Source: A07HB70 sp964512675
GTDB taxonomy: Archaea > Halobacteriota > Halobacteria > Halobacteriales > Haloferacaceae
Reading direction: 5' to 3'
DNA: 64,000 bases
Assembly (NCBI GenBank): GCA_964512675.1
Contig: CAZEJR010000012.1
Span: forward strand, 1 to 64,000
Below are positions 7,543-15,229 of the stretch, in pieces. Position 1 is the first letter of the stretch. The number at the start of each line of letters is the position of its first letter. The notes below the pieces were generated by a model, which was given only the letters and a program-made list of their open reading frames with translations, was not told the DNA's origin and did no database searches. The position numbers and the translations under genes are program-made.

Positions 7543-8658
7543 ATGTCGATCGCCAGCCGGGTCGAGGACGACCCCGAGCGCGCGTGGGTGGCCGCGGCGC
7601 TGGCCGTCGCTCTCGCGGTCGGCGGCGGCTCGGTCGTCTTCCCGCGGGCCGTCTACGACGGCTTCGTCTGGCAGTACTTCTGGGGACCGGTCGCCGCGGA
7701 CGCCCACGCCGCAGTCTGTGCCGTCCGTGCCGGCGGAGCAACGGCGTACCTCGACAGCGCGGAGGCCTGTACAGCCGCCACGGGCGTCGTCGCCTACCCC
7801 GGCTACACCCTCGTCTCGGAGGCCGGCTACGTGCTCCTGTTGCTCCTCGCGCTCGTGGGTGTCGTCCTCCTGCTCCGTCGGCTCCGTCTCGGGAGCGACC
7901 GACGCCTCGTGGTCGCGCTCCTGCCGCTGGTGTTCTACGGCGGCGCGCTCCGCGTCGTCGAGGACGCCACCGACACCGGCGAACTCCTGACCTACCCGCT
8001 GAACACGCTGGTCATCAGCCCCGTGATCTACGTGACGGTGTTCGTCGTCGCGCTCGCGGCGCTCCTCGCCGCCGTCGCCCTCGCCCGCCGCGGCGTCGTC
8101 CGGTCGCAGTACCGGGCGCTCTCCGCGATCGGGGCGACGGTGCTGCTCGCGACGCTCGCGCTCCTCGCCGTCGTCGCCGCCGACGACGCGTTCTACCCGC
8201 AGGTGTTCGCCGTCGTCCTCGTCGTCGCGACGGCTGCCGCCGGCGCCGTCCTGCTCGCGCTGCGGGAGCTCTTCCCGAACGCCCTCGCCGGCACCGGCGG
8301 CGCCGTCGCCGGCGTCGTGTTGTGGAGCCACGCCGTCGACGGCGCCGCGAACGTCGTGGCGCTCGACTGGATGCCCGCGCTCGGGGCCGGCGGGAACCTG
8401 GTCCCGAAACACCCGGTCAACCGGTTCGTCGTCGACGTCACCGGGAGCCTCCTGCCGGAGACTGTGCTCGCCGTCACCGGCGACGCGTGGCCGTTCCTGC
8501 TCGTGAAACTCGCCGCCGCGGCGGTCGTCGTCGCCGTCTTCGACGAGCGGACGTTCGAGGAGAGCCCGCGCTACGCCGTCCTCCTCCTCGTCGCGATCGT
8601 CGCCGTCGGGCTCGGGCCGGGGACGCGCGACCTCCTGCGGGCGACGCTCGGAGTGTGA
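7543..8658 (+). CDS. DUF63 family membrane protein
   Basis: A 371-residue archaeal integral membrane protein with about eight to nine hydrophobic segments. Recognisable family features are QYFWGPVAADAH near residue 43, FYGGALRVVEDATDTGELLTY near residues 127-147, and the C-terminal GLGPGTRDLLRATLGV. A short Asp/Glu-rich N-terminus precedes the first segment, suggesting a cytoplasmic start. The role is unknown; the conserved polar groups in the membrane (RVVEDA, HAVDGAANV) hint at an enzyme or transporter. The YcaO gene converges on it 14 bp downstream. Confidence 0.88.
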   Translation: MSIASRVEDDPERAWVAAALAVALAVGGGSVVFPRAVYDGFVWQYFWGPVAADAHAAVCAVRAGGATAYLDSAEACTAATGVVAYPGYTLVSEAGYVLLLLLALVGVVLLLRRLRLGSDRRLVVALLPLVFYGGALRVVEDATDTGELLTYPLNTLVISPVIYVTVFVVALAALLAAVALARRGVVRSQYRALSAIGATVLLATLALLAVVAADDAFYPQVFAVVLVVATAAAGAVLLALRELFPNALAGTGGAVAGVVLWSHAVDGAANVVALDWMPALGAGGNLVPKHPVNRFVVDVTGSLLPETVLAVTGDAWPFLLVKLAAAAVVVAVFDERTFEESPRYAVLLLVAIVAVGLGPGTRDLLRATLGV

Positions 8659-8672
8659 GGCGCGACGGGCCG

Positions 8673-10367
8673 CTACGGGTACGGGTGGTACGCTCGGTCG
8701 AGGCGTGGCTCGTACCCCAGCGTCCGTGGAACGGTCCGGGCGCGCTCACCGAAGAACGGCTCGCCGGTGAACAGCGGCTGTGCCCCGGGAACGACGACCC
8801 GGACGGCCTCGAACCCGGCGGCCTCGAGGCCGGGCGGGGTCAGCCGTGTCGCGTACGGCGTCAGCCCGGCGTCGGCGGCGCGCCGGACGAGCGCCGCGAG
8901 CGCCTCGCGGCCCTCGGGGGGGCTGTCGGGAGCGACCGCGGCGGCGGTCGTCGTCGTCGGCGGGTCGACGAACGCCCGGGCGGCGTCGGGGAAGTCGGCG
9001 TAGGCGTCGATCTCGCCGCCGGCCTCGGCGGCGCGCTCGCGGCCCATCCCGTCGAGTTCGGTCCAGTTCTGGATCGCCTCGCACAGCGCCGCCGTCGCCG
9101 CCCCCCCGGGGTCGAGGGCTGCCGCAGCGCCGGCGGCGAACTGCGGCCACGCACCGTCGTCGCGGTGGACTGCGCAGGCGACGACCGGGACGTCGACGTC
9201 GACGGTGACCAGGAGCGGCGTGGCCGTCAGCCCCTCGCTCCGGACGCGCCGCGCCAGCCGCTCGAACGCCGGGTCGGAGACGGTCAGGCCGAGCGGCTCG
9301 TACGTCGAGTACCACGAGACGGTCGTCGCGTCGCGCTCTAGCACCTCGGCGAGTCCGGCCCGGAGCGCGCCGACGCCGTCCGTCCAGACGCCGAGCCCCG
9401 TCGTGATGGCCGGCAGGTGCCGCTCCTCCGGCGGCGGGTGGAGGACGGTCTCGGCGGGCAGCGAGACGCGTGCGCCGTCGGTCAGTCGCTCGCCGACGAC
9501 CCACGGCACCGGCTCGTCGGGCGAGGGGTCTGGCCGGTCGTCGGGACGGACGAACCGCGAGAGCGACACCGCGCCCGGGCGTTCGCTCGCCGGTGCCGTC
9601 GGGAGCCACGACCGGCGGTAGGCGGCGGCGGCGTGGCGCTCCAGGGCCTCGCCGACAGCCTTCGTGTACGCGGCGTCCCAGTCCTCGGCGACGCCGGCGG
9701 CCAGCCGCGGTGCCGTCGCGTCCGCGAACACGCCCGTGTCGGCGAGACGAGCGACGTAGTACGGCGCGGGGTACGACGCCTCCTCGCCGACGGCTGCGAC
9801 GACGCCCACCCGGTCGTCGACGGCCCGTTCTGCACGCGCCGCCGCGGCGTCGACGTCGAGATCCACACTCGTTCGCCGGGGCGCACGCTCCGGCGGCCCG
9901 GTCGGCGTCGAGGAGACCGTCCGCTCGCGCGTCGTCGTCCCCGACAGCTCGACCAGTCGCCCGTCCGTCGCCGTCCCGTCGAGGGCGGCGACGACGAGTC
10001 GACCCGCGACGGCGCCGGCGAGGCGACGGGCGGGGGTGGGCGGGTCACCGACGGCCCGCTCCTCGTCCGCGTGGGACGCGACCCGTGCACGCAGGTCGGC
10101 GAACCGGACCTCGTCGAACAGGGTCGCGGCGGCGTCGACGTCCGCGCCGTACCCGCCGACGCCGCCCGTCTCGACGGCGAGCCACCGGTCTGTGGCGCGG
10201 TCGGCGGTCGTGTGGGCGTCTGCTCCGGCGGGGGCGACGACGACGGCGAACCTGTCGCCGAGCGCGTCGGGAGTCCGGTCGCGGACCGTCGCCGAGGCGT
10301 CGGTCAGCGCGGCCCGGACTGCCTCGGCTGCCGGCCCGGCGCCGACGACGTCGACGGTGTCGTCCAT
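8673..10367 (-). CDS. YcaO family cyclodehydratase-like protein
   Basis: A 564-residue YcaO-domain protein. Residues 1-105 look like a Rossmann-type N-terminal domain (VDVVGAGPAAEAVRAALTD), as in partner domains of thiazole/oxazole peptide enzymes. The YcaO core spans about 175-560 with its ATP/Mg motifs: YTKAVGEALERH (about 235-245), LAEVLERDA (about 339-347) and ALCEAIQNW. The C-terminus ends YHPYP, like the Pro-rich tail of azoline-forming YcaO enzymes. YcaO proteins activate amide oxygens with ATP to make azolines, thioamides or amidines. No TfuA, dehydrogenase or precursor peptide gene is visible nearby, so the substrate is open. Confidence 0.88.
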   Translation of the reverse strand: MDDTVDVVGAGPAAEAVRAALTDASATVRDRTPDALGDRFAVVVAPAGADAHTTADRATDRWLAVETGGVGGYGADVDAAATLFDEVRFADLRARVASHADEERAVGDPPTPARRLAGAVAGRLVVAALDGTATDGRLVELSGTTTRERTVSSTPTGPPERAPRRTSVDLDVDAAAARAERAVDDRVGVVAAVGEEASYPAPYYVARLADTGVFADATAPRLAAGVAEDWDAAYTKAVGEALERHAAAAYRRSWLPTAPASERPGAVSLSRFVRPDDRPDPSPDEPVPWVVGERLTDGARVSLPAETVLHPPPEERHLPAITTGLGVWTDGVGALRAGLAEVLERDATTVSWYSTYEPLGLTVSDPAFERLARRVRSEGLTATPLLVTVDVDVPVVACAVHRDDGAWPQFAAGAAAALDPGGAATAALCEAIQNWTELDGMGRERAAEAGGEIDAYADFPDAARAFVDPPTTTTAAAVAPDSPPEGREALAALVRRAADAGLTPYATRLTPPGLEAAGFEAVRVVVPGAQPLFTGEPFFGERARTVPRTLGYEPRLDRAYHPYP

Positions 10368-10410
10368 ACCGACAGGTGTGGACAGGCGGGTGAAAAGTCC
10401 GCGTGGTCGC

Positions 10411-11214
10411 TCAGTCGAGGTCCGTCACCACGTCGGCGAGGCCGGCGGGATCGCCCCGCACTCGGTCGCCGCCGGCCTTCAGCCGGAGACGGGGACGGCC
10501 CACCTCGATCGGAACCTTCTCCGTGTCGACGAGACCGGCGTCCTCGAGACGGCTCTTCGTGCGGGAGAACGTCGCCTTCGAGGCGATGCCGACGTCCTCG
10601 CCCCACCGCGAGATGTCGTACAGGAGAACGTCGTTCCGGGCGGCGACGAGGAGCGACAGCGTCACCTCGTCGACGGCGACGCCGGCGTCGGCACAGCTGT
10701 CGAGGGCGGCGTCGAAGTCTGCGAGGGCCGCCTCCCCCGCCGTCTCCGCGAGCGTCTCGCGGACGCGCGAGAGCGGAGGCGTCCGGAGCGAGAACGCCTC
10801 GGCGCTGTCGGCCCGGTCGCTCGCCGCCCCGTACGCCGCCGCGACGAACGCCCCGTCCTCGGCCGAGAGCGCCGCGGCACGGTCCGCCACCCGCACGACT
10901 GCGTGGACGCCGCCGTCCGCGACGAGCAGGGTGTGGCCCGCGCGCCCGTCGGCGTACAGCGAGAGCGTCCCGGACTCGGCGAGGTCCGCGGCTCGGCTGG
11001 CGACGAGGAAGTCGTCGGTCGCGCGCTTCAGCGTCTCCGCGGCGGTCGTCACCCGCGTCTCCGGCGGGTCTGCGGCAGCCGTCAGCGCCTCGACGAGTCC
11101 GACGAGCGCCGGGGCGTCCGCGTCGACGACGTGGAGGGTGTCGCCGGCTGCGTCGACCCCTGCGCGGAGGACGTCCCCGAGGTCCTCGGCCCGTCGGTCG
11201 GTCACGAGTGCCAT
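10411..11214 (-). CDS. tbsP: transcriptional regulator TbsP
   Basis: A 267-residue haloarchaeal regulator. The N-terminal 170 residues form a sensor-like alpha/beta domain; residues about 195-255 are a winged helix (DISRWGEDVGIASKATFSRT, then LEDAGLVDTEKVPIEVGRPR). I recognise it as TbsP (formerly DUF5821), which in other haloarchaea acts with TrmB in control of sugar metabolism genes. A strong box A precedes the ATG at the leaderless distance. Its YcaO neighbour begins 44 bp downstream on the same strand and might be cotranscribed. Confidence 0.88.
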   Translation of the reverse strand: MALVTDRRAEDLGDVLRAGVDAAGDTLHVVDADAPALVGLVEALTAAADPPETRVTTAAETLKRATDDFLVASRAADLAESGTLSLYADGRAGHTLLVADGGVHAVVRVADRAAALSAEDGAFVAAAYGAASDRADSAEAFSLRTPPLSRVRETLAETAGEAALADFDAALDSCADAGVAVDEVTLSLLVAARNDVLLYDISRWGEDVGIASKATFSRTKSRLEDAGLVDTEKVPIEVGRPRLRLKAGGDRVRGDPAGLADVVTDLD

Positions 11215-11237
11215 GTTCTATCGACGGTACTCGTCTA

Positions 11238-11249
11238 CTTTATTTTAAC
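11238..11249 (-). promoter_or_regulatory. box A promoter of tbsP
   Basis: The minus strand reads GTTAAAATAAAG, an unusually AT-rich island in this GC-rich DNA, centred about 29 nt before the tbsP ATG at 11214. This implies a leaderless transcript. Confidence 0.75.
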
Positions 11250-11296
11250 GCGAGAGACCGTTGTGTAACGGGGGGTGACAGGCGGCGGGAGACAGG

Positions 11297-11301
11297 CTTA
11301 T
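11297..11301 (+). promoter_or_regulatory. box A promoter of glyA
   Basis: CTTAT lies 26-30 nt before ATG 11327. The spacing favours 11327 over the upstream GTG-type start at 11306. Confidence 0.6.
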
Positions 11302-11326
11302 CGGGGTGCCGAACCGCGTGTCGCGT

Positions 11327-12607
11327 ATGGAGCACGAGTCCGTGCGAGCGACCGACCCGGCGGTCGCGGACGCGCTCGAGGCGGAGGTAGACCGGCAGCG
11401 AGACACCTTGGCGATGATCGCGAGCGAGAACCACGTCTCCCGGGCGGTCATGTCCGCACAGGGGTCGGCCCTGACGAACAAGTACGCAGAGGGCTACCCG
11501 GGCGAGCGGTACTACGCCGGCTGTGAGCAGGCCGACGTCGTCGAGGAGCTGGCGACCGAACGCGCAAAGCAGCTCTGGGGTGCCGACCACGTCAACGTCC
11601 AGCCGCACTCGGGCACGCAGGCGAACATGGGAGTCTACCTCGCGATGCTCGACCCGGGCGACAGAATTCTCTCACTCGAACTGACCCACGGCGGGCACCT
11701 GAGCCACGGGCACCCGGCGAACTTCACCGGGCAGGTGTACGAGGTCGAACAGTACCAGGTCGACCCGGCGACGGGCTACGTTGACTACGAGGGCCTCGCC
11801 GATATCGCGGCGGAGTTCGACCCGGACATGATCGTCTCCGGCTATTCGGCGTACCCCCGCGACGTCGAGTGGGAGCGGGTCCAGGAGGCCGCAGACGCGG
11901 TCGACGCCTACCACCTCGCCGATATCGCGCACATCACCGGCCTCGTCGCCGCCGGCGTCCACCCGTCGCCGGTGGGGGTCGCCGACTTCGTCACCGGGTC
12001 GACACACAAGACGATCCGCGCCGGCCGGGGCGGGATCGTCATGTGCGACGAGGAGCACGCAGACGCCGTCGACGACGCCGTCTTCCCCGGCGCACAGGGC
12101 GGTCCGGCGATGCACAACGTCGCCGGCAAGGCGGTCGGATTCCGCGAGGCGCTGGAGCCCGAGTTCGTCGACTACGCCGAACAGGTGGTCGACAACGCCC
12201 GCGCGCTGGCCGACACGTTCCGCGAGCGCGGCCTCACGCTCGTCTCCGGCGGGACCGACACCCACTTGGTCCTCGCGGACCTGCGCGACTCGCACCCGGA
12301 CCTCACCGGCGGCACCGCCGAGGAGCACCTCGCAGACGCCGGCATCGTTCTGAACGCCAACACGGTGCCGGGCGAGACGCGGTCGCCCTTCGACCCGTCG
12401 GGGATTCGCGCCGGCACCGCAGCGCTCACCACCCGCGGGATGGGCGAGGGCGCCGTCCGCGAGGTGGGCGACCTCATCGTCGACGTCGTCGACGCCGCCG
12501 CGGAGGAGCGCACCGACACGGCGGTTCCCGAGGTGCGCGCCCGCGTCGACGGCCTCACCGACGAGTACCCGCTGTACGAGAACGACGAGGGGACCGTCTT
12601 CGAGTGA
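11327..12607 (+). CDS. glyA: serine hydroxymethyltransferase
   Basis: A 426-residue PLP enzyme converting serine plus tetrahydrofolate to glycine plus 5,10-methylene-tetrahydrofolate in the cytosol. Seen: the N-terminal IASENHVSRAVMSAQGS, the substrate-binding KYAEGYPGERYYAGC, and the PLP-lysine motif TGSTHKTIRAGRGG near residues 221-234. The C-terminal domain contains LNANTVPGETRSPFDPSGI, typical of the family. Length is normal. Start ATG 11327 is supported by the box A. folD lies 870 bp downstream on the same strand, so two steps of C1-folate metabolism are close but probably separately transcribed. Confidence 0.96.
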   Translation: MEHESVRATDPAVADALEAEVDRQRDTLAMIASENHVSRAVMSAQGSALTNKYAEGYPGERYYAGCEQADVVEELATERAKQLWGADHVNVQPHSGTQANMGVYLAMLDPGDRILSLELTHGGHLSHGHPANFTGQVYEVEQYQVDPATGYVDYEGLADIAAEFDPDMIVSGYSAYPRDVEWERVQEAADAVDAYHLADIAHITGLVAAGVHPSPVGVADFVTGSTHKTIRAGRGGIVMCDEEHADAVDDAVFPGAQGGPAMHNVAGKAVGFREALEPEFVDYAEQVVDNARALADTFRERGLTLVSGGTDTHLVLADLRDSHPDLTGGTAEEHLADAGIVLNANTVPGETRSPFDPSGIRAGTAALTTRGMGEGAVREVGDLIVDVVDAAAEERTDTAVPEVRARVDGLTDEYPLYENDEGTVFE

Positions 12608-12613
12608 CGTGAG

Positions 12614-13204
12614 GTGCCCGCACGACGCGCGGTCCTCGCCGGCGTCGCCGCCCTCCTGACTGCCGGCTGTGGCGCCCGAGAGACCCCCGTCGACGAGGGG
12701 ACGTCCGCCACACAGACGCGGGCGACAGACGACGAGCCGGGCCTCGACACGACGGCTTCGGAGGCCGGGCGGACGGGGTCGGCCACCCCGACGGACGCGT
12801 TCGACCGGACGGCGAGACGGACAGACGAGGAGCCCTCGCCGGACCTCCGTGAGGCGAACGTCGTCGACGTCGCCGTCGACGCCGCCTCCGGCGGCTACCG
12901 GTTCGACGTGACGCTCCTGCACGACGACGACGGCGAGGACGGCTACGCGAACTGGTGGGTCGTAGAGGGCGTAGACGGGACCGAACTGGGCCGGCGCGAA
13001 CTCAGCCACGCCCACGGGACACGGGAGTTCACCCGCTCGGCGACCGTCGACGTGGGGCGGCGTGACTGTGTCGTCGTCCGGGGACACGACCAGACACACG
13101 GTTACGGAGGGCGTGCGGCTGTCGTCGTCGTCGAGACGGGCGCGACGAACGCAGTCGAGCAAGGCTCCGACCGGCGGGCGTTCGACGCCGGCGACTGTCC
13201 GTAG
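12614..13204 (+). CDS. small lipoprotein with conserved extracellular beta domain
   Basis: A 196-residue exported lipoprotein. It starts at GTG 12614, six bases after the glyA stop, with MPARRAVLAGVAALLTAGC: a short signal with a lipobox cysteine at residue 19. A Thr/Asp/Glu-rich linker (about 22-85) precedes a beta-rich domain (about 85-170) with YRFDVTLLHDDDGEDGYANW, then TREFTRS and RGHDQTHGYGGRA. Similar domains occur in bacterial and archaeal secreted proteins, without a known function to me. It probably depends on glyA transcription. Confidence 0.75.
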   Translation: MPARRAVLAGVAALLTAGCGARETPVDEGTSATQTRATDDEPGLDTTASEAGRTGSATPTDAFDRTARRTDEEPSPDLREANVVDVAVDAASGGYRFDVTLLHDDDGEDGYANWWVVEGVDGTELGRRELSHAHGTREFTRSATVDVGRRDCVVVRGHDQTHGYGGRAAVVVVETGATNAVEQGSDRRAFDAGDCP

Positions 13205-13235
13205 CGACTTTGCCCGTCGCGGGGCAGTTCCGGAC

Positions 13236-13433
13236 GTGCGGAAGCTTCTGAACCTCGTCGTCGGCCGGATCAAGGCCGCGCTCCGGTCCGACCCGGAGCC
13301 GGACGACCCGCCGCGGTACGGCAGTTCGGTTAGCTACGCGGCCTGTCCAGCGTGTGGCGAAGGGTCGCTCACGTACGACGAGACAGCGGGGACGAGCGTC
13401 TGTAACGCCTGTGGCGCGCGGGCGGACGAGTGA
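13236..13433 (+). CDS. small zinc-ribbon protein
   Basis: A 65-residue protein starting at GTG 13236 (MRKLLNLVVGRIKAALRSDP). The C-terminal half carries two CxxCG knuckles, CPACGEG and CNACGAR, spaced 21 residues apart, a treble-clef or ribbon zinc site. The N-terminal helix is amphipathic and basic. It lies between the lipoprotein and folD, on the same strand. Its partner (nucleic acid or protein) is unknown. Confidence 0.75.
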   Translation: MRKLLNLVVGRIKAALRSDPEPDDPPRYGSSVSYAACPACGEGSLTYDETAGTSVCNACGARADE

Positions 13434-13475
13434 TCGACCCGACGAATTGAAATCCCTCCCTCGCGCCGTCTCCCT

Positions 13476-14372
13476 GTGACCGCCGACACAATCGACGGCG
13501 ACGCGGTCGCGGACGCGGTCCGTGACGACGTCGCGGCAGCAGCCGACTCACTCTCCGCGGCGGGCGTCGAGCCGACGCTCGCGACGGTGCTGATGGGCTC
13601 GGACCCGGCCAGCGAGACGTACGTCTCGCTGAAACAGGACGACTGTGCCGAGGTGGGGATCGAGACGCGGGACGTCCGCATCGACGGCGACGCGCCGGCG
13701 GCAGAGCTGTACGACGCGGTGGCCGACCTGAACGACGACCCCGCGGTCCACGGCGTCCTCGTCCAGCAGCCCCTGCCGGACCAGGTGGACGACGACGAGG
13801 TGGTACGGGCCGTCGACCCGCGGAAGGACGTCGACGGGTTCCACCCGGAGAACCTCGGACGGCTGGTTCGTGGCAACGCCCGGTACGTCCCCTGTACCCC
13901 GCTCGGGGTCCAGCGCCTGCTCGCAGAGGCCGGCGTCGACACGGCGGGCGCCGACGTCGTCGTCGTCGGCCGGTCGACGATCGTCGGCAAGCCGCTGGCG
14001 ACCCGCCTCACGACGAAAAACGACAGCGGCAACGCGACGGTGACCGTCTGTCACTCGCGGACGGACGACCTCGGGGCGAAGACGCGCGCGGCGGACGTCG
14101 TCGTCGCCGCCGTCGGCGTCCCGGAGCTCGTCGACGGGTCGATGCTCGCGGAGGGCGCCGTCGTCGTCGACGTCGGCATCAACCGCGTCGAACGCGACGG
14201 CGAGTCGTCGCTCGTCGGCGACGTCGACTACGAGAGCGCACGCGAGGTGGCGGGAGCCATCACGCCCGTCCCCGGCGGCGTCGGACCGATGACCCGCGCG
14301 ATGCTCCTGGTCAACACCGTCCGGGCGGCGGCGCTGGTAGAGGACGTCGACGTGGACCTCGAGGCGATCTAG
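13476..14372 (+). CDS. folD: bifunctional methylene-THF dehydrogenase / methenyl-THF cyclohydrolase
   Basis: A 298-residue FolD. It oxidises 5,10-methylene-THF with NADP and hydrolyses methenyl-THF to 10-formyl-THF. Seen: SETYVSLKQDDCAEVGI (catalytic Lys), GVLVQQPLPDQV, DVDGFHPENLG, the nucleotide loop VVVGRSTIVGKPLA near residues 165-178, and the terminal ITPVPGGVGPMTRAMLLVNT. Start GTG 13476 fits a weak box A (AATTGAAAT, about 27 nt upstream). The stop overlaps the convergent zinc-ribbon gene through a shared CTAG. It works with GlyA and supplies the C1 pool used by ThyX. Confidence 0.95.
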   Translation: MTADTIDGDAVADAVRDDVAAAADSLSAAGVEPTLATVLMGSDPASETYVSLKQDDCAEVGIETRDVRIDGDAPAAELYDAVADLNDDPAVHGVLVQQPLPDQVDDDEVVRAVDPRKDVDGFHPENLGRLVRGNARYVPCTPLGVQRLLAEAGVDTAGADVVVVGRSTIVGKPLATRLTTKNDSGNATVTVCHSRTDDLGAKTRAADVVVAAVGVPELVDGSMLAEGAVVVDVGINRVERDGESSLVGDVDYESAREVAGAITPVPGGVGPMTRAMLLVNTVRAAALVEDVDVDLEAI

Positions 14373-15076
14373 TCCAGCGTGTCCAGCCGCTCGTCCGCCC
14401 GCGCCAGCGCCGCCTCGTCGCCCCGCAGCGCGTCGCGGACGGCCCGCGTCGCGGCGACGAGCGTCTCCGTCTCCGTGGCGTCGACGTCGCCGCCGAGCGC
14501 CCGCACCCGCTTGGCGCGCTCGACGACCCGACCGAGCGTCCGCCGGGCCGGATCGACGTCCTCGCCGCGGATGTGTGTCACGACCTCGCTCCGGTAGTCG
14601 AGGATCGCAGCCGCGTAGGCGGCGTTCCGCGGCGCGGTCAGCGATCCGGGAACCACGTCGAGGCCGGGACGTTCGCCGCCGTCGACGCCGGTGAACAGCG
14701 AGAGCAGGTAGAGCTCCTCACCCCTGTCGACGGTCCCGCGCCTGTCGACGACGTCCGCGACGTTACGGAGCTCGGCGGCGGCGAGGTACGTGTCGTCGAG
14801 CGGTAGGAGGTCGCCGGCGTCGACGAACCCTCGCCGCGAGAGGTACTCGCGCAGGGCGTCGTCGACGCCGGCGACGGCGGCGACGACGCCCGACTCCTCG
14901 GCGGTCAGACGGACCGCAGAGAGGTCGAGATCCACCGGTGAGTCGGTGTGACGCGTCCGTTCGTCGACGCCGACGCTCACGAGGCTCCCGCAGGAGGGAC
15001 AGACGACGCTTCCGGTGTCGTAGTACCGCCACCGGGTGCCACAGTCCCGGCACTCGCGCTCGCCGCGAATCTCCAC
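14369..15076 (-). CDS. DUF7117-like zinc-ribbon haloarchaeal protein
   Basis: A 235-residue protein with an N-terminal TFIIB-type zinc ribbon: CRDCGTRW at residues 9-16 and CPSCGSLV at 26-33. The rest is helical and acidic with two conserved-looking blocks, YLSRRGFVDAGDLLPLDDTY and LYLLSLFTGVDGGERP. I recall this architecture as the haloarchaeal family DUF7117; its role is unknown. The stop codon shares the palindromic CTAG with folD. An inverted repeat overlaps its promoter. Confidence 0.78.
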   Translation of the reverse strand: MEIRGERECRDCGTRWRYYDTGSVVCPSCGSLVSVGVDERTRHTDSPVDLDLSAVRLTAEESGVVAAVAGVDDALREYLSRRGFVDAGDLLPLDDTYLAAAELRNVADVVDRRGTVDRGEELYLLSLFTGVDGGERPGLDVVPGSLTAPRNAAYAAAILDYRSEVVTHIRGEDVDPARRTLGRVVERAKRVRALGGDVDATETETLVAATRAVRDALRGDEAALARADERLDTLD

Positions 15077-15094
15077 GTCGGGGCTGAGGGCGGC

Positions 15095-15110
15095 GTGGAC
15101 AAAAGTCCAC
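15095..15110 (-). promoter_or_regulatory. palindromic element over the promoter of the DUF7117-like gene
   Basis: GTGGAC-AAAA-GTCCAC is a perfect 6-bp inverted repeat with an A-tract centre. On the minus strand the centre (TTTT) lies about 26 nt before the ATG at 15076, where box A belongs. A repressor bound to the palindrome would block TBP, so this may be an operator. Inference only. Confidence 0.45.
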
Positions 15111-15127
15111 GAGTCCGACCCGGCACG

Positions 15128-15227
15128 CTTATATTCGTCCGTGAGTCACGTCACGATGGCGCTTCGCTTTGGAGGGCCGAAGCGTCAGCGGGGACCAACC
15201 TGAGGCGGCCCGGGTTCGGGTCGCCTC
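15128..15227 (+). ncRNA. candidate small structured RNA with its own box A
   Basis: CTTATATT at 15128-15135 is a good box A with no protein gene correctly placed after it. From about 15158 two hairpins follow: 15158-15166 pairs with 15178-15186 (9 bp including one G-T), and 15202-15207 pairs with 15222-15227, extended inwards by CCCG/CGGG. A 15-codon frame starting at ATG 15156 also fits the leaderless spacing. The second hairpin could instead terminate the opposing permease gene, which ends at 15230. No known RNA family was recognised. Confidence 0.4.
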
Positions 15228-15229
15228 TC

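Noticed and set aside
5842..8412. 856-codon open frame on the minus strand
   Set aside because: It covers tRNA-Leu and runs antisense to two clear genes (phosphatase and DUF63); its composition is Arg/Gly/Asp-rich noise typical of GC-rich shadow frames.
11672..13273. 533-codon minus-strand frame opposite glyA
   Set aside because: Complementary-frame shadow of serine hydroxymethyltransferase and the lipoprotein; no independent protein features.
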